Shown here: in pieces, positions 33,644 through 45,220 of the stretch
Layout: every line of letters starts with the position of its first letter
Numbering within the stretch: position 1 is the stretch's first letter
Assembly: GCA_032690845.1 (NCBI GenBank)
Contig: CM064434.1
Span: forward strand, 8,124,108 to 8,188,107
Origin: Eleusine coracana subsp. coracana
Lineage: Eukaryota; Streptophyta; Magnoliopsida; Poales; Poaceae
Direction of reading: 5' to 3'
Length of the DNA: 64,000 nucleotides
The notes under the pieces: model-generated
What the model saw: only the letters and a program-made list of their open reading frames with translations
Databases searched by the model: none
What the model was told of the DNA's origin: nothing
Position numbers and translations under genes: made by a program

Positions 33644-36020
33644 ATGGCAGGGTCAGGATAGGATAAGGGCAAAGGAAAGATGCGTGAGAAGCCCAAGACC
33701 AAGAAGAGACCAAGACTAGATCCAGAGTCAGAGAGAGCCAGGAGAGTGGCTAGGCACCTAGATGCCTTGGATCAGTCACGGAGGACTCCAGGATCACGCT
33801 TGATCCTAGAGCAGACTCGTGAGGCACAGGGTCTAAGGAGGAGCACTAGGTAGAGGACAGCACCTCTAGCTGTCGGAGTGGTACCACCACCGTGGACGCA
33901 GTGTACTCCGGTTTTCCATTAGGGGAGATCGTCGAGAACTGCGGATCAGGGATCCTCCAGGCAGCAGGAGGAGGAGTCCGAGGAGGAGGAGACTGGAGAG
34001 GAGGAAACCTCAGAGTTTGAGTCTGAGGAGCTGGTTGAGGAGGAGTCAAAGGAGGAGCCAGAGCAGACTGTTCCCCAGAGGACAGCTCACTGGGCATGAG
34101 ACCTGAGGTGCACTTGTGAGGTGTGCACGAGGAGGCTGCAGAGACTGGTACAGGCAGCCGGAGAGCCGGACATCCTCAAGGTTCCTGCAAAGCACCTTAA
34201 GGTACTTTGGTTCGTGTCCTTTGAGCAGTGGATGCCAGTTCCTCGAGACCCCGTTGCTAGAGAGAGGTACTGGACGGTGCTCCAGAGGAGGATAAGAGAG
34301 GGCCTTAGACGTTGTGTGGCCCTGAGGACCAGAGACAGGGTGCTTGTACTATAGCAGTACACCACCTACCAGGCCATGAGGAGGGCCACAGGCATAGATA
34401 TGAAGCAGTACTTCTCGTAACTGCTAGGACTACCTGAGCTAGTCACTGCTCCACTCAGGTTTAGGGAGGACGTGGTCCTCGACTTCTATGCGACGCTGTG
34501 GGTTGCCAGACACCGCTCAGAGATCTGGTTCCTGTTGAGAGGGCAGCCACAGCGAGTTACCAGGCAAGATTTGATCGCCAACCTAGGACTCCTTGCTTTA
34601 GACTTTTAGCTTTACAGGAGTGCCTACGGTACATTGGAGCCCCCTCGTAGACCTCAGGGAGGGAAGCTGCCTTCAGATGACCTTGTGTCGATTGCTTTCC
34701 CACCGCCTCACACTCCAGGCTTTGAGAGAGGCCCTGCTAGACTCATAGCAGAGGCCAGGGTGGTGAGAGCGATAGTCACCAGGAATATTATTCCGAGGTC
34801 TGGCTATAGAGAGGAGTTCATGCTTTTACACTAGTGGGCTGTAGCAGCCATCTTGAGGAGGCAGACCTTCGACTGGGCGGACCTTCTCATTGGAGAGATG
34901 GAGGAGGTCATTTCTGAGAGGGTTGGAGGATGTCACTTGGTCTACGGACCCTATATCTGTTATCTCTTGAGGAGGATGGGCCTAGTGACAAAGGAGCAGT
35001 ACGACGCTTTCCCTGAGGTGACCACCAGCTACTCACGTAGAGTCCCCAGGAGATCCCAGTCTACCTCCAGTCAGCACACAGGAGACAAGGAGCAGGAGTC
35101 ACCGGTACTTCACGAGCAGGCAGCTCAGCCAGAAACGGTGATTCCTGAGTCAGCCAGTACAGGAGTACCTCCCCAGCCGACAGGTTTATAGTCTGAGGAC
35201 ACTGTCACAGTGAAAGCACTAGCAGGACGGTTGGGTGAGTTTATACAGAGTGTGTTAGAGGACAGACATCAGATGATAGAGCTGATCAGAGGACAGGCAG
35301 AGCTTTAGCATCAGCAGATGGCCTTGTCTCTGCTCCAGTGACTCAGACGATGGAGCTTACTCAGAGGCAGGCCGGTCAGCAGCTCGGACCTTTAGTGTTT
35401 CCTCAGTTTTTGCAGCTGCAGACTCAGCCAGGACCCTTCACTGCACTGATGATAGCACAATCCAGCGGACTATCACTCTCAGGGGTCTTACCGATAGGGG
35501 GAGCAGGATAGACTTTCTCTTCAGCACAGCTCTCTCCCGTGTCAGCCTTCTCTGTGTCTGCGTTGTTTGTCTCACCCTCACACTCATCGAGCTCGCAGAT
35601 GGCAGGACACTCTAGCTTACAGCATGTACCGATCAGGAGTCTGTTCTCACAAATAGTCCACACCACTCGTGCAGACTCCCAGACCGCCCAGAGACAGCTA
35701 CAGCTTCAGCTCCACCTCTTACTGTCACAGTTTCCACTCTTACTACTCAGGCAGCAGAGGATCTTGTCCATGGAGGTTTCACTCAGCAGGACGTGGCAGA
35801 CCTCATACTACTCCAAACTTTAGCTTAGGAGACTACCACAGTCACTACAACAGCACAGGACAGTGGGTCTAAATCGCCTGTAGACCTTGGTTTCTTTCAG
35901 CAACTGGATGCTCAGGCGGCACAGGCTCAGGGAGCACAGCAGGATCCACCTCAGGAGCAGCCAGGAGCAGAGCCCACAGAGGACATCGCTGCACTAATTC
36001 CTTCGACCACGAGCGCTTAG
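33644..36020 (+). pseudogene. E5 second ORF, degenerate, plant-transposon-protein-like
   Basis: From ATG 33644 one frame is open apart from stops at 33659, 33851, 33920, 34097, 34352, 34418, 34607, 34832, 35189 and 35306. It begins with a Lys/Arg-rich basic segment, has a Glu-rich acidic stretch, then a globular part containing LRFREDVVLDFYATLW and LRGQPQRVTRQDLIANLGL. That pattern (FYA..., then VRG/LRG..., then I..LGL) resembles the 'putative plant transposon protein' domain of Athila-type and other plant LTR elements; the assignment is by eye. A Gln-rich C-terminus (FFQQLDAQAAQAQGAQQDP) ends at TAG 36018. Frames shift near 35325 and 35700. Positionally it matches the extra ORF that follows pol in some Sireviruses. 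Confidence 0.6.
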
Positions 36021-36623
36021 ATGTTCATCTTTTCCCACCTTTTTGGCTTTTTGGTGCTTGTTGCCAAAGGGGGGAAAGACATTAGGTCTAGGGGGAGTAG
36101 GAGTGTGATCTTGTTACGATCGAGAGTAGCTTGTATCTAGGGGGAGCTACGAGGTTTTGGGAGATAGACCATTTGGTTCTTATTTTGAGGAGTTATTCGT
36201 TGTTCGTGGATTATGATGAGTCATGGATTTATTCGCTTGTGTTTGATCTCACTTGGTTTATTTCCTTTCATATGCAGTGCTTGTATTTATTGATTATCTT
36301 GTATGCCTGTGTATGATATTATGATGATGGATGCTTGTTTTTAAATCTTATGAATTGCCATGCTAACTTGTTGCATCTCATCATTTATGCCTTGCATTGC
36401 ATGTCCTTATGCTTTCATTCAATATATTGCCATGACATGCATGCATGTTTCATCTAGAGTATGCTCTTCACTCTTTTCCTTATATCTCTAGATGATGTTT
36501 GATTGGGTAGGACCTTATGCGTTTCTCTCATATGTTGTTATGGTTCCTCTCGACCTTATGCGTTTCTCTCATAAGTTTTTCAATTAAGTAGTGGTTGTCA
36601 TCAATCACCAAAAAGGGGGAGAT
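36021..36623 (+). other. E5 region before the 3' LTR with repeated polypurine tracts
   Basis: Non-coding. GGGGGA-type tracts occur at 36064-36078, 36089-36096, 36138-36146 and 36610-36623; the last touches the LTR. This repeats the multiplied-tract pattern seen in E2. Confidence 0.6.
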
Positions 36624-38289
36624 TGTAAGCTTCATGACCATTAATGATTGGATCCCCGTGGTATGGATGTTTTGGTGATATATGACAACAATGAAATTGT
36701 GGGCTAACATCTACACGAGTGTTGTCTTTGTAGGAATCATCTCTTAAGTCTATTGCAAATCATGTGGATGATAGTGTCCTTGGTGATTGACGACAATGAC
36801 CGCAAGCATGGAGGCTTGTGAAGTTGATGGAGTCCAAGGGTTGATGAAGATGGATCAAAGCGGAGAACAAGCTATGGTGCAAGTGTTTGGAACACTTGAG
36901 TAGTTGTTAGGGCTTTGAGTCTATAGGAAAAACTGGACCATCAAGGGGGGTCTAGGTCATGTCTAGTCGGTGATGTGCAAGGTTACTCGGTGAAATCACA
37001 GGCACTAGGTGACAATGTAGAAGCCAAGGAGCTGTTCGGAGAAGCTGGGAAACCAAGTCAAGCGAGGACGACAAGTTTCAGCTTCTAGACATAGAGACCG
37101 GACAGAGGGGTCAGTGGAGACCGGACTGTACGATCACTATGGGGAGTTTTCCAGGACTTAGCACAAGGAGCAGGACTCTGTCAGCAGGAGACTCCATACA
37201 GTCCGGACGGTCCGGTCTGCTGACCGGACAGTTCGGTCAGTAGCAGTGCAGGAAGACAGAAGAGGTGCATTTCGCAGAGGCTCCTGGAATGGAGAGAGAA
37301 AGTGGACGGATGGTCCGATACAGTGACCAGATTGTCCGGTCAGTTGGAGTTTTAGCAGGGGTAGAGCTAGTTGTGCATCGAGTTGCACTGACCGAACTGT
37401 CCGGTCAGGCAGTGACCGGACTGTCTGGTCAGTGTACCCAGGAAGCTTATTTCATGGAGCAACGGCTAGTTTGAGGTTGGGAGCCTATATAACTTCTTTG
37501 CTGGGGTCTTGGAGATCTCGCTTGGCCAGTGGAATACCTGAGAGCATTTGGTAAGGTCCAAGAGGATGAGAGGAGAGCACTTGGAGGAGATATTCCATAT
37601 CTTGAGAGTGCTAGGGAAGAGTAGCTTGAGAATCTTGCACATCTAAGGCTAGGGTGTCCTTGAGGGTGTGATCTAGATTGTTACTCTTGGTGTATGGTGA
37701 GACTTAGACCGGTTAGGTGTCGGTGATTGAGCCTATCGTGATCGGTTGTGAAGGCCGTCACACGTTTGTACACGGTTTGAGCCCGCCATTGGAAGGGGCA
37801 TCGCTAGTGAGCGCCCGTGCCGGCTTGGGGAGTCCGGCAAGTCCTCAAGGGAGGTGAGCTTGTGCTTTGTGCAATGGTGATGCACACCATGTCTGCACTC
37901 AAGGAGTGATTGCGGGCTCATGGGCGAGAACTCCACTTGGTGACAGGAGGGACCGGGACTCCGGCGGGAGTGGTCCAACGAGGATTAGGGGAAGGCGCCA
38001 TACTTCCGAGACTACGGGAAAAATCATGAGCATTCCTTGACCCTCTCTTTACTATTCCGTATTTGTGTGCTCTAGTGAGTAGGGTGACTTGTCGCTTGCA
38101 TAGGCTAGTGTGATTGGCTTCCGCACTTTATCTTATCATGAACACTAGCATGTGTAGGGTCTTGGCCTACTAGACTTGCATAGGTTTACTTATCTTGTTA
38201 GACTTGAGTAGTGGAATTGAAGTATTTGGATTCATGAGCGGCTTACCAATTCAACCCCCCCCCCTCTCGGTACGCCTTCGGTCCTTACA
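36624..38289 (+). repeat. E5 LTR, 3' copy
   Basis: 1666 bases, TGTAAGC...CCTTACA, followed by cattg. It aligns with 27976-29616 throughout, with scattered substitutions and a few short indels. The palindrome cluster is at 37096-37432. Confidence 0.92.
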
Positions 38290-39308
38290 CATTGTAGGTT
38301 TGGGTTTTGGCTTCTCTGTTTGTTTTGGGTTGAAGGAGGGTTTGTGATTGGGTGGATAGTATGTGTCAGTGGGTTTGATGGTGTTTTCTTCATCCTTGTA
38401 GCTGGAGCTAGGTACAAACTTACCCACATTCTCACTCTCCCTGTCACACCTCTCAAATCCTAAGCCCAAGTTATAGGTTGACCTAGAAGCACTCTCCTTC
38501 ACTCTTGCCAAACCACTCTAAATCTTTTCCTCACTCACTAGGGTTCTCTGGAGCCTAGAAACAAGATAGTCATTTTCCTGAACTAGGACTTTGTTTTCCT
38601 CCCTAGGGATTACTAGCTTGTCCTTGAGGTTGACACACACTTCACACGGATGTGGAAGAACTTTCGAGCGAGTCTCATGAAGCAACTTGGACTCAAGATC
38701 TTTGACTTTGAGGGACTAAGCTTCCAACTCATCTGTGAGCTTGGGGCACTTCTGACATGCACCCAAAAGAGTTGGTCTAGCTTTGAACTCATCAAGCTCC
38801 TTGAGGGCCCTCTCAAGATGACTGGCAACTTGAGCATGCACACTCTCCCTCTATGCAAGATCACTCATCGCAACTTGACAAGACTCACACTCAGCAGCAG
38901 TATCAACACAAGCAAGCTTAGTCCTAAGCGAAGCAATTTCAAAATCAGCACTCTCCAACTTCGACTTAAGCTCTCTACTCTTACGAACAACACTACGAAG
39001 CTTATCATCTTGCAAGAGAAGAACATCGCGCAAATGATCAAGTTCAGAAGAGAGCTCATCAAGAGTGGGAGGTACCTCGCTTGTGTCGGTGTCGGATCCA
39101 GAGTCGGTGTCATGGTCGTTCTTTGCCATGAAGCAAAGCCAGGTGAAGTCATCCTTCATCTTGACTCGCGGCTTCTCAATCTCCTCCTCCGAGCTTGTAA
39201 GGCCTTCGCTTGATGTGAGGTCGACATCGTTCAAGGCGGCAACGCAGGCGTGTGCAAAGTCCTCTCCATCGAACATCTAGAGCTTGACAACACGCTTCTT
39301 CATGTCGC
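38290..39308 (-). pseudogene. E2 gag N-terminal and coiled-coil part
   Basis: Minus strand, starting near the ATG at about 39308, about 60 bases after the E2 primer site. An early TAG precedes MFDGEDFAHACVAALNDVD. A long heptad-like region follows (PTLDELSSELDHLRDVLLLQ, then SRELKSKLESADFEIASLR), then a Cys-rich patch, GLGFERCDRESENVGKF and PPNHKPSFNPK. These are words of grass Sirevirus Gag upstream of the zinc knuckle. Several in-frame stops interrupt it (for example at 38851 and between 38700 and 38520). The N-terminal UBN2-like portion seen in E5 Gag is missing. E5 cuts it at 38290 and it resumes at 27970. Confidence 0.8.
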
Positions 39309-39366
39309 CTTCGGAAAACAAAGCCGGTGAAGGTCAACTAGTGATCAAACCGGCTCTGATACCAAT
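39309..39366 (-). promoter_or_regulatory. E2 primer-binding site and short leader
   Basis: On the minus strand, two bases after the LTR, TGGTATCAGAGCCGGTT is complementary to the 3' end of plant initiator tRNA-Met, the usual primer for these elements. A short leader to gag follows. Confidence 0.85.
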
Positions 39367-41101
39367 TGAAGGACCGAGAAGGCGATCATAGGGGGGTGAA
39401 TGGGAGCCAATCGAAATTCTCCAAGAGAAGTTGGCATATGTCCCAAAAACAACCCAAGCCAACCTCCGAACCAATCACTAAGACTACACACACCAACTTG
39501 TGGTGTACTAGCCCTAGGAGTGATCAACCACAGTAAAGAGACACAGCAGAAACAAAATGGAACAAGAAGCGCTCAAAATAGATCAATTCTGGACTCTCAT
39601 CGGCAGTGTCGACCATAGCCATTGGCACTGCCGGTTGGCACCATCGGCAGTGCCGGTCACGCCCATCGGCAGTGCCGGTGCGGGATTTGAGTTCAGACCC
39701 ACCGGCAGTGCCGGTCTAGGTCATCGGCAGTGCCGATCGTCCCCGACAGAACAACAGAAACTTTCGGGAAATTGGCAAATCTTCTCCAAAACCTAATCAA
39801 ACGAACTCCAAATGATGTGATTTTTGGACCAGTTAATCCTCATCGCATCACAACCCTAATACTAGAAGATCATCTCAATTGGCTTAAGGAATCATCATGA
39901 ATTTCAGATCTTGTGCCAAGAACACCAAAAAGGGGGAACTTGAGAAATCCTTCAAATCAAAGGTGCTAGAGCTATTGATTTGATCAAGGATCCATAGAGG
40001 ATTGTTCTAGCTCATCCTAGAAACAAGTTTCTCAAGAAATCAGGGCCAAAAACTCGTCCAAAAATAGGATCGAAAATCACCATGAAAATAGCTCCATAGG
40101 TACAAGGCTATTTTGGAATTTTGGAATTCAAGTAAAGAGGGAAATCTTGAGCATGAAAATACTTCTCATATCATGGAAAGGTGCTTACAAGATCCATAGG
40201 TACAAGGCTAGGATGCCACCCTCTTCCTCCCACTATTTGGAAGAGCAAGAGATGTCTCTCACACACCCACTACTCTCCTCTCAAACATGAAGTCCTCTCC
40301 TAGCACTTTGAATAGAGTCCTAACACAAGGCTAATGGAAGAGAGGCACCTCTCCCACTAGCCACACCTCTCCTTATATAGCCTAGGGTCTATTGTCCACA
40401 TGACCACTCTACCCTTGACCTATATAACACACCCACCTACCACTGGGGGCATAACCGTCTATCTTTTTCCTCATAGCCCGAATGCCATCGGATGCTTAAC
40501 GTCTCTGCTTTGTCTCGAAGCAAGCTCTGTGATGGTGACATGTGCACAACCAACCACCGCCACCGGTTTTGAGGCCCAAACCGGGAAACCGCCTTGCATG
40601 CTTCTCAAAGCATGACTTCACGATGTCGACGCGTGTCACCATGTCCTGCGATCCTGACCACTGGCAAGTCTCTCCCAGTCCCTGTCCATCGGGCCCCCTT
40701 GTCACTTGTACCGGCATCCCGTTCGCCTTGACTTGGTTAACATGCCGTCTTCATCACCACCACGGTTTTGAGGCTCAACCGTGAAACCGTCCATGCTTCT
40801 TGCCTCTCCACATGTACGGTGTGGATCACCCTTGACTTCATCCAGCATCCCGATCGTCCGGCCCCAAGTCCCCTACTTGTGCCCAATCCTCTCACCGTTG
40901 ACGGCCAAGTCGACTCTAGTGACCTACACATTTCCCATCTCCTGCAACATCACCAATTCCTCCACCAACTATGGTTAGTCATAACAATGATATGAAAACC
41001 CATGCAATCCCTGGATTCCCGCATTTCAACTCAATCACCAAATCCGCTCAAGTCAATTACTCATCACATATATTGCAAACCATGATCCACATGGTTTCTC
41101 A
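39367..41101 (-). repeat. E2 LTR, 5' copy (right)
   Basis: 1735 bases, TGAAGGACC...GGTTTCTCA. It aligns with 13595-15382 and differs by substitutions and several indels: a short duplication near 40100 is specific to this copy, and a stretch near 40930 is shorter. The CATCGGCAGTGCCGGT cluster is at 39598-39740. Confidence 0.92.
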
Positions 41102-41446
41102 TATTGTTTCTTTGCTTGTTTTCTCCATCTAGCTAAGCGAGTTGCCTCCATGGCGGGCCCGATCCGGACCCGTCGACTCCGTGACAAGCCAGATCTGGGC
41201 ACGGTGTCTCGGTGACATTTTTTTCGTTGATCTCTTCTTAAGCCACCTATGGCCGTCGGATGTCGATGTGTTTTTCTCTTGTGCGGCCTGTCAGCTTATG
41301 CTACTATAGTTGCTTTGTTTTTCGATGTTGGAACCGATCTTCAAGGCTCTTGCGCGGCTATAGGCTCTCATGCCGCCTTTGTCTTGAGTTGCATCTTTGT
41401 GGCGCCGCCGCCGGAACATGGTCCGGTCATGCGGATCTATGTTCAC
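41102..41446 (-). other. E1 leader, second part
   Basis: The E1 leader between the E2 and E6 insertion points. GC-rich, no frame with recognisable content. It ends with ttcac, the first copy of the E6 target duplication. Confidence 0.6.
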
Positions 41447-44400
41447 TGTGACACCTAGGTGTCTCACTTCTACTTAACAAACATGAAGAGCACAAATCAT
41501 GAATATTATAGCATGAAATGATAGAGCCCAATTTATTTGAATCAATTCTAGGCAATTAAAAACCCTGCAACCAAGATATTGAAGTAACTTAAAAAAATTT
41601 CAATATAACATATGCCAAATAAATTCAAAACTGGATTGGTAATAATAAAATAGAATTTTACAAATTTAATGAGCATTTTACCATATGTGGAAATACCCAA
41701 TTAATTAATTAAAACCTAGAAACCTTTTGAGATTGAATTTGAATTTTAAAATTTCCAAAAAGCATTTGAACATTTGGGCCCCACCAGAGCACCAGAAATA
41801 TCACAAGGGACCTATGTGCAAAATCCCAATTCATTTGGAGGCCCCTAGCTATTTTATTTAGAATTAATTAAAACCAAGGACCTATTTGCGAAGATCAGCA
41901 AAGAATCTGGACTGCAGTGTAAAATCATTTTCTTCCTCCTCCATTGGCTCTAGCGCAGCAGAGCTCTTCTCCCCGACACATGCCAGCTCCAGCGCCATCA
42001 CTCTACCGCCTTGACCCCGGGACTCGGAGCGAAGTGCCGCCTGCACCCCTCTGCTCACCCCGTCGTGTCCCATCCATCCCCTCTGTCGCGTGCTTGCCCA
42101 ACGAGCTTCTTCCCCGCCTCTGCACGTCAACCCGACCCAGCCGGCAAAATCTTCAATTCCACATGCCATTGTCGCTCCCCTTTGCCCCGTGCATGCAAAC
42201 TGGTGCACGAAGCCTCTGCGACCCCGCGTCGCCCCACTCCGAGCGCTTCCTAGGCCATTAACACCTACTGCCACACTCCTTTTCCCCAACCACCATTGCC
42301 GCCCACCACAACCGAGAGCTACGAGTACCATCGCCTCACTGCTCTACTGCCTCCCGAGCCGAGCCAAGAATACCAAAACCATGCGCACAACTCCCCTCTA
42401 GCTCCCGAGGCCACTCACTCGGCCACTCCCTGTGTTAGCTCAACCAATTCGAAGAAAAACCGAGACGAGCAACCCAAGTGACCTTCTCCACCGCTGGCCA
42501 AAATTAGCTGCTCTCAGTGAGCCTCATCGCCTATCCTTGTTCTCTCATGCGCGCAACTTCCTGACGCGCCTCCCTGACCTTCTTTTTCTTCGTTTTCCAT
42601 CACGGAGTCGACGACATTGCATTTTTCCCCGGCCGCCACCTGTGCTCCGTCGGAACCAAGTCGCATCACCAACGAGCTCTATGCTCCGGTCCTCCTCGTC
42701 GAACGCTGACCTGATGCCGAGCATCCCCGAGTCACCGTGAAGCTCCAGGAGGAGACCGAGATCGAGTTCGTGCCCTCTACCATTTTTGCGAAACCGCGAA
42801 ACATCGTCCTTCCGCCGCCTCTCATCGCCGACCACCTTCCATTGAGTCTCTATCCTCGCGATCTCCCCCAAACGGTGCGCCTCGGCATGCTCATGATTCC
42901 CACACACTCGCGGCGAGAACCTGACGCGCGTAGCCGCCGGCAGTGAGCCTTCCGGCAGCCCTGCTTTGGCTCCGGTGAGAGCCTACAGGCACCTTCGCTG
43001 TCACCCACGTGGCCCAACGTGGCATTTACGTGTCGCCCGCGTGGCTGCTAACCTGTCGCCCACCTATTATTTGAATAAGTCTGAAATACTGAGGAAAATG
43101 TAGTAAATTGATTAAATTTTCTAAAAAGCATAGTAAATCGAATATCAATCTAATGAGGCCCAAACAAATTTTGTTAGATTTATTTTGAAGTGCTCTACTT
43201 TAGAAAAATGATAAATCATTGTCTCTGTATATGTATTTTTATTAATTCATTTAATTGTCAAAACACTAAATAACTCACTAGAAATTCTAGGAATAAAACT
43301 AAATCCTGATTTTTGGCATGCTTAGTAAACACATGATTATCTACCACCACAAATTTTGGTTTGGTAAAATATGAATTATTTTAGGCTCTGGAATGTATTT
43401 TATATGTTTGCTTAGATTAATTCTAGTAATTATTCTGTAAATAATTTGCCCCTACCACATGGCATAAAAATCACTCATATAAGCCTCTATTCACAGTAAC
43501 TCGCACATGTCCAGAAACATAAATTTATTGTACTAATTAATTTAATTTCTCATATCACTCATTTACTCTATTTAATTGCATAAGGAATATATATACTTAA
43601 AATCTTAAATAACAACTCCACTTCTCTGAAGCATATGGCTTCGAGACATAATAATAATCTTGTTAACAATAAAACACTAATGTGCTTGCACGCATCATAC
43701 CATTGCATTAAACAGTGTTCCAACAATGCCGTTAACTCAATTCTATCATATAGGTAATGACCACCAGGAACAAGAGGATAATTATCAGAAGGATATTGAC
43801 CCTCAAGAGCAAGAAGTTGTAGTTGCTAGCGCTAACATTGATCCAGGCAAGCCCCAATTTGCATCCACCTTTTTTAAAAGTTTTGCTAGTTTATAATATT
43901 ACTAGTGTCTTTGATTATTGTTGTATTAGGTCATAGGAGTTGATTGAAACCCACCTTACATGATACCCCAAATGACCTATGCTACTGTCATTAGAACTTC
44001 GATAGTATCAGTACTGTGTCGCTATGCTTAGAAATTATTGGTCTCGGTAGATATTGTTACTAAGGAAAGACTTGATCACGGGAACGGAACTTAATAAAAG
44101 AAGTTTACTTTTGATGTTATAACCGGGCAAGGATGATGCATGTGTAGGTTTGTAGCAACACATGGGTGTTGACTGCGGTAGCCCTGCCTTGTCAAACCTA
44201 GGACTTGTCCGTGGTCGGCCCCTTGATCAAGTATTGAACAGTACCGTATGCATGCTAGTTTATGGGCACTAGTACACCGACATAGCATTAAAGGTCACTC
44301 GCATTGAGGACGGTTAAGGTGCGTTGGTCATTGACCCTCCTGCTGCTGGAGTGGGCGGTTCATACCAAGAAGTACTGTTGGCAGAACGGCATGCCCACTC

Positions 44401-45220
44401 GACGTCACCACACCCGATCTGAGGTATAAGTGCTTTTCTTGTGAAAGGTTGCCATATACGACCTTAATTAGTGCGTATGTGTCGTGTATCTCGGGTTTTC
44501 CTGGCTGGTGAAAATCAATTGCAATTGTTATCCCTCGCAATAATGAGTACGACTTGGTCACCGCGCCAATTACATTGTTGCACATGATTCTTGGAAATTG
44601 GTTATGTTGCTTATTGTTTATGTTACTATTATTGCTCTTATGTTGTACTTACTTTATTAATTGTTATATTACCTTATGATGCTTCACTAAAGTTACATTT
44701 CTGCTCTACCAATTAAACTGAAAAATAAAATTTGGTAGAACCAATAGGATGCTTAGTGCAAGTCCTTTCAAACAAGCCACCTGTTAGAGCCTTTGTATTG
44801 TCTAGGTGTTCGACGGGTAAGTCATGCTGAGTAATTAGTACTCAGGCTTTGTGCCATTATTGTTTTTCAGGTAATGAAGAAATAGAATTGCCTATAGATG
44901 TGATGCCTTGGGACATGCAAGTCCCTGAGGGTTGGACTGCCCACTAGGAGTCCGATTTGCCGCTGCAGTGATGTTGTGTGCTGCTTGAGTGATGGTTCTT
45001 CGGGCATGAATCATAACTACGCTATATTGTCGAGCTCGTAGTTTCTCAACGTTATTCGCTTCCGTTATTTTCAAAACATTCATGAACTTATATTATTCCG
45101 CTGCACTTTGATCACCTTAATAATGTAATATTCAACTTAAATTTGGACCAATGTTGTATTATCAAGTGTTTGCGTTATTAGCACCTTTGGGACCTCGATC
45201 CTCCGGGAAGGGGCACTACA
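41447..45220 (+). repeat. E6 LTR, 5' copy
   Basis: 3774 bases. A GC-rich, coding-like block occupies about 41930-43060, and the rest is AT-rich. It is highly similar to the 3' LTR: in the first ~145 bases I see two differences. Frames inside the GC-rich block are not conserved in length between copies. Confidence 0.93.

Larger units (their letters stand above)
27976..38289 (+). mobile_element. E5: non-autonomous Sirevirus-like copia element
   Basis: The LTRs at 27976-29616 and 36624-38289 begin TGTAAGCTTC and end in TTGCA/TTACA. A perfect duplication, cattg, flanks them (27971-27975 and 38290-38294). TGGTATCAGAGCCAAG (from 29619) is the primer site and AAAAAGGGGGAGAT (36610-36623) the polypurine tract. 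The interior has a Gag ORF and a degenerate Gln-rich second ORF but no protease, integrase, RT or RNase H, so it needs helper proteins. It is inserted opposite in orientation to E2, inside E2's gag. Confidence 0.92.
13595..41101 (-). mobile_element. E2: Sirevirus-like Ty1-copia element, carrying three nested insertions
   Basis: The LTRs at 13595-15382 and 39367-41101 begin TGAAGGACCG and end GGTTTCTCA. The flanking pentamers are ttttg and tattg, one mismatch apart. On the minus strand TGGTATCAGAGCCGG, an initiator-tRNA primer site, follows the 39367 LTR, and CAAGGGGGAGAC precedes the other. The long LTR, the long Gag with a coiled coil, the DSG protease after a C-terminal Gag segment, and several polypurine tracts downstream of pol fit the Sirevirus group. 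Its coding order is restored once E3, E4 and E5 are taken out. Confidence 0.9.

Noticed and set aside
33644..35308. Predominance of TAG stops suggesting TAG recoding or amber suppression
   Set aside because: TGA, TAA and frameshifts also break the frame, and CAG-to-TAG deamination in CHG context explains the bias in plant DNA.
38650..39213. 187-residue plus-strand frame
   Set aside because: It is the antisense of the E2 Gag coiled-coil region, which has clear family words on the minus strand.
41882..42331. 149-residue minus-strand frame, plus similar frames at 52626-53227
   Set aside because: They lie in the GC-rich block of the E6 LTRs, have different lengths in the two LTRs and show no recognised domain.
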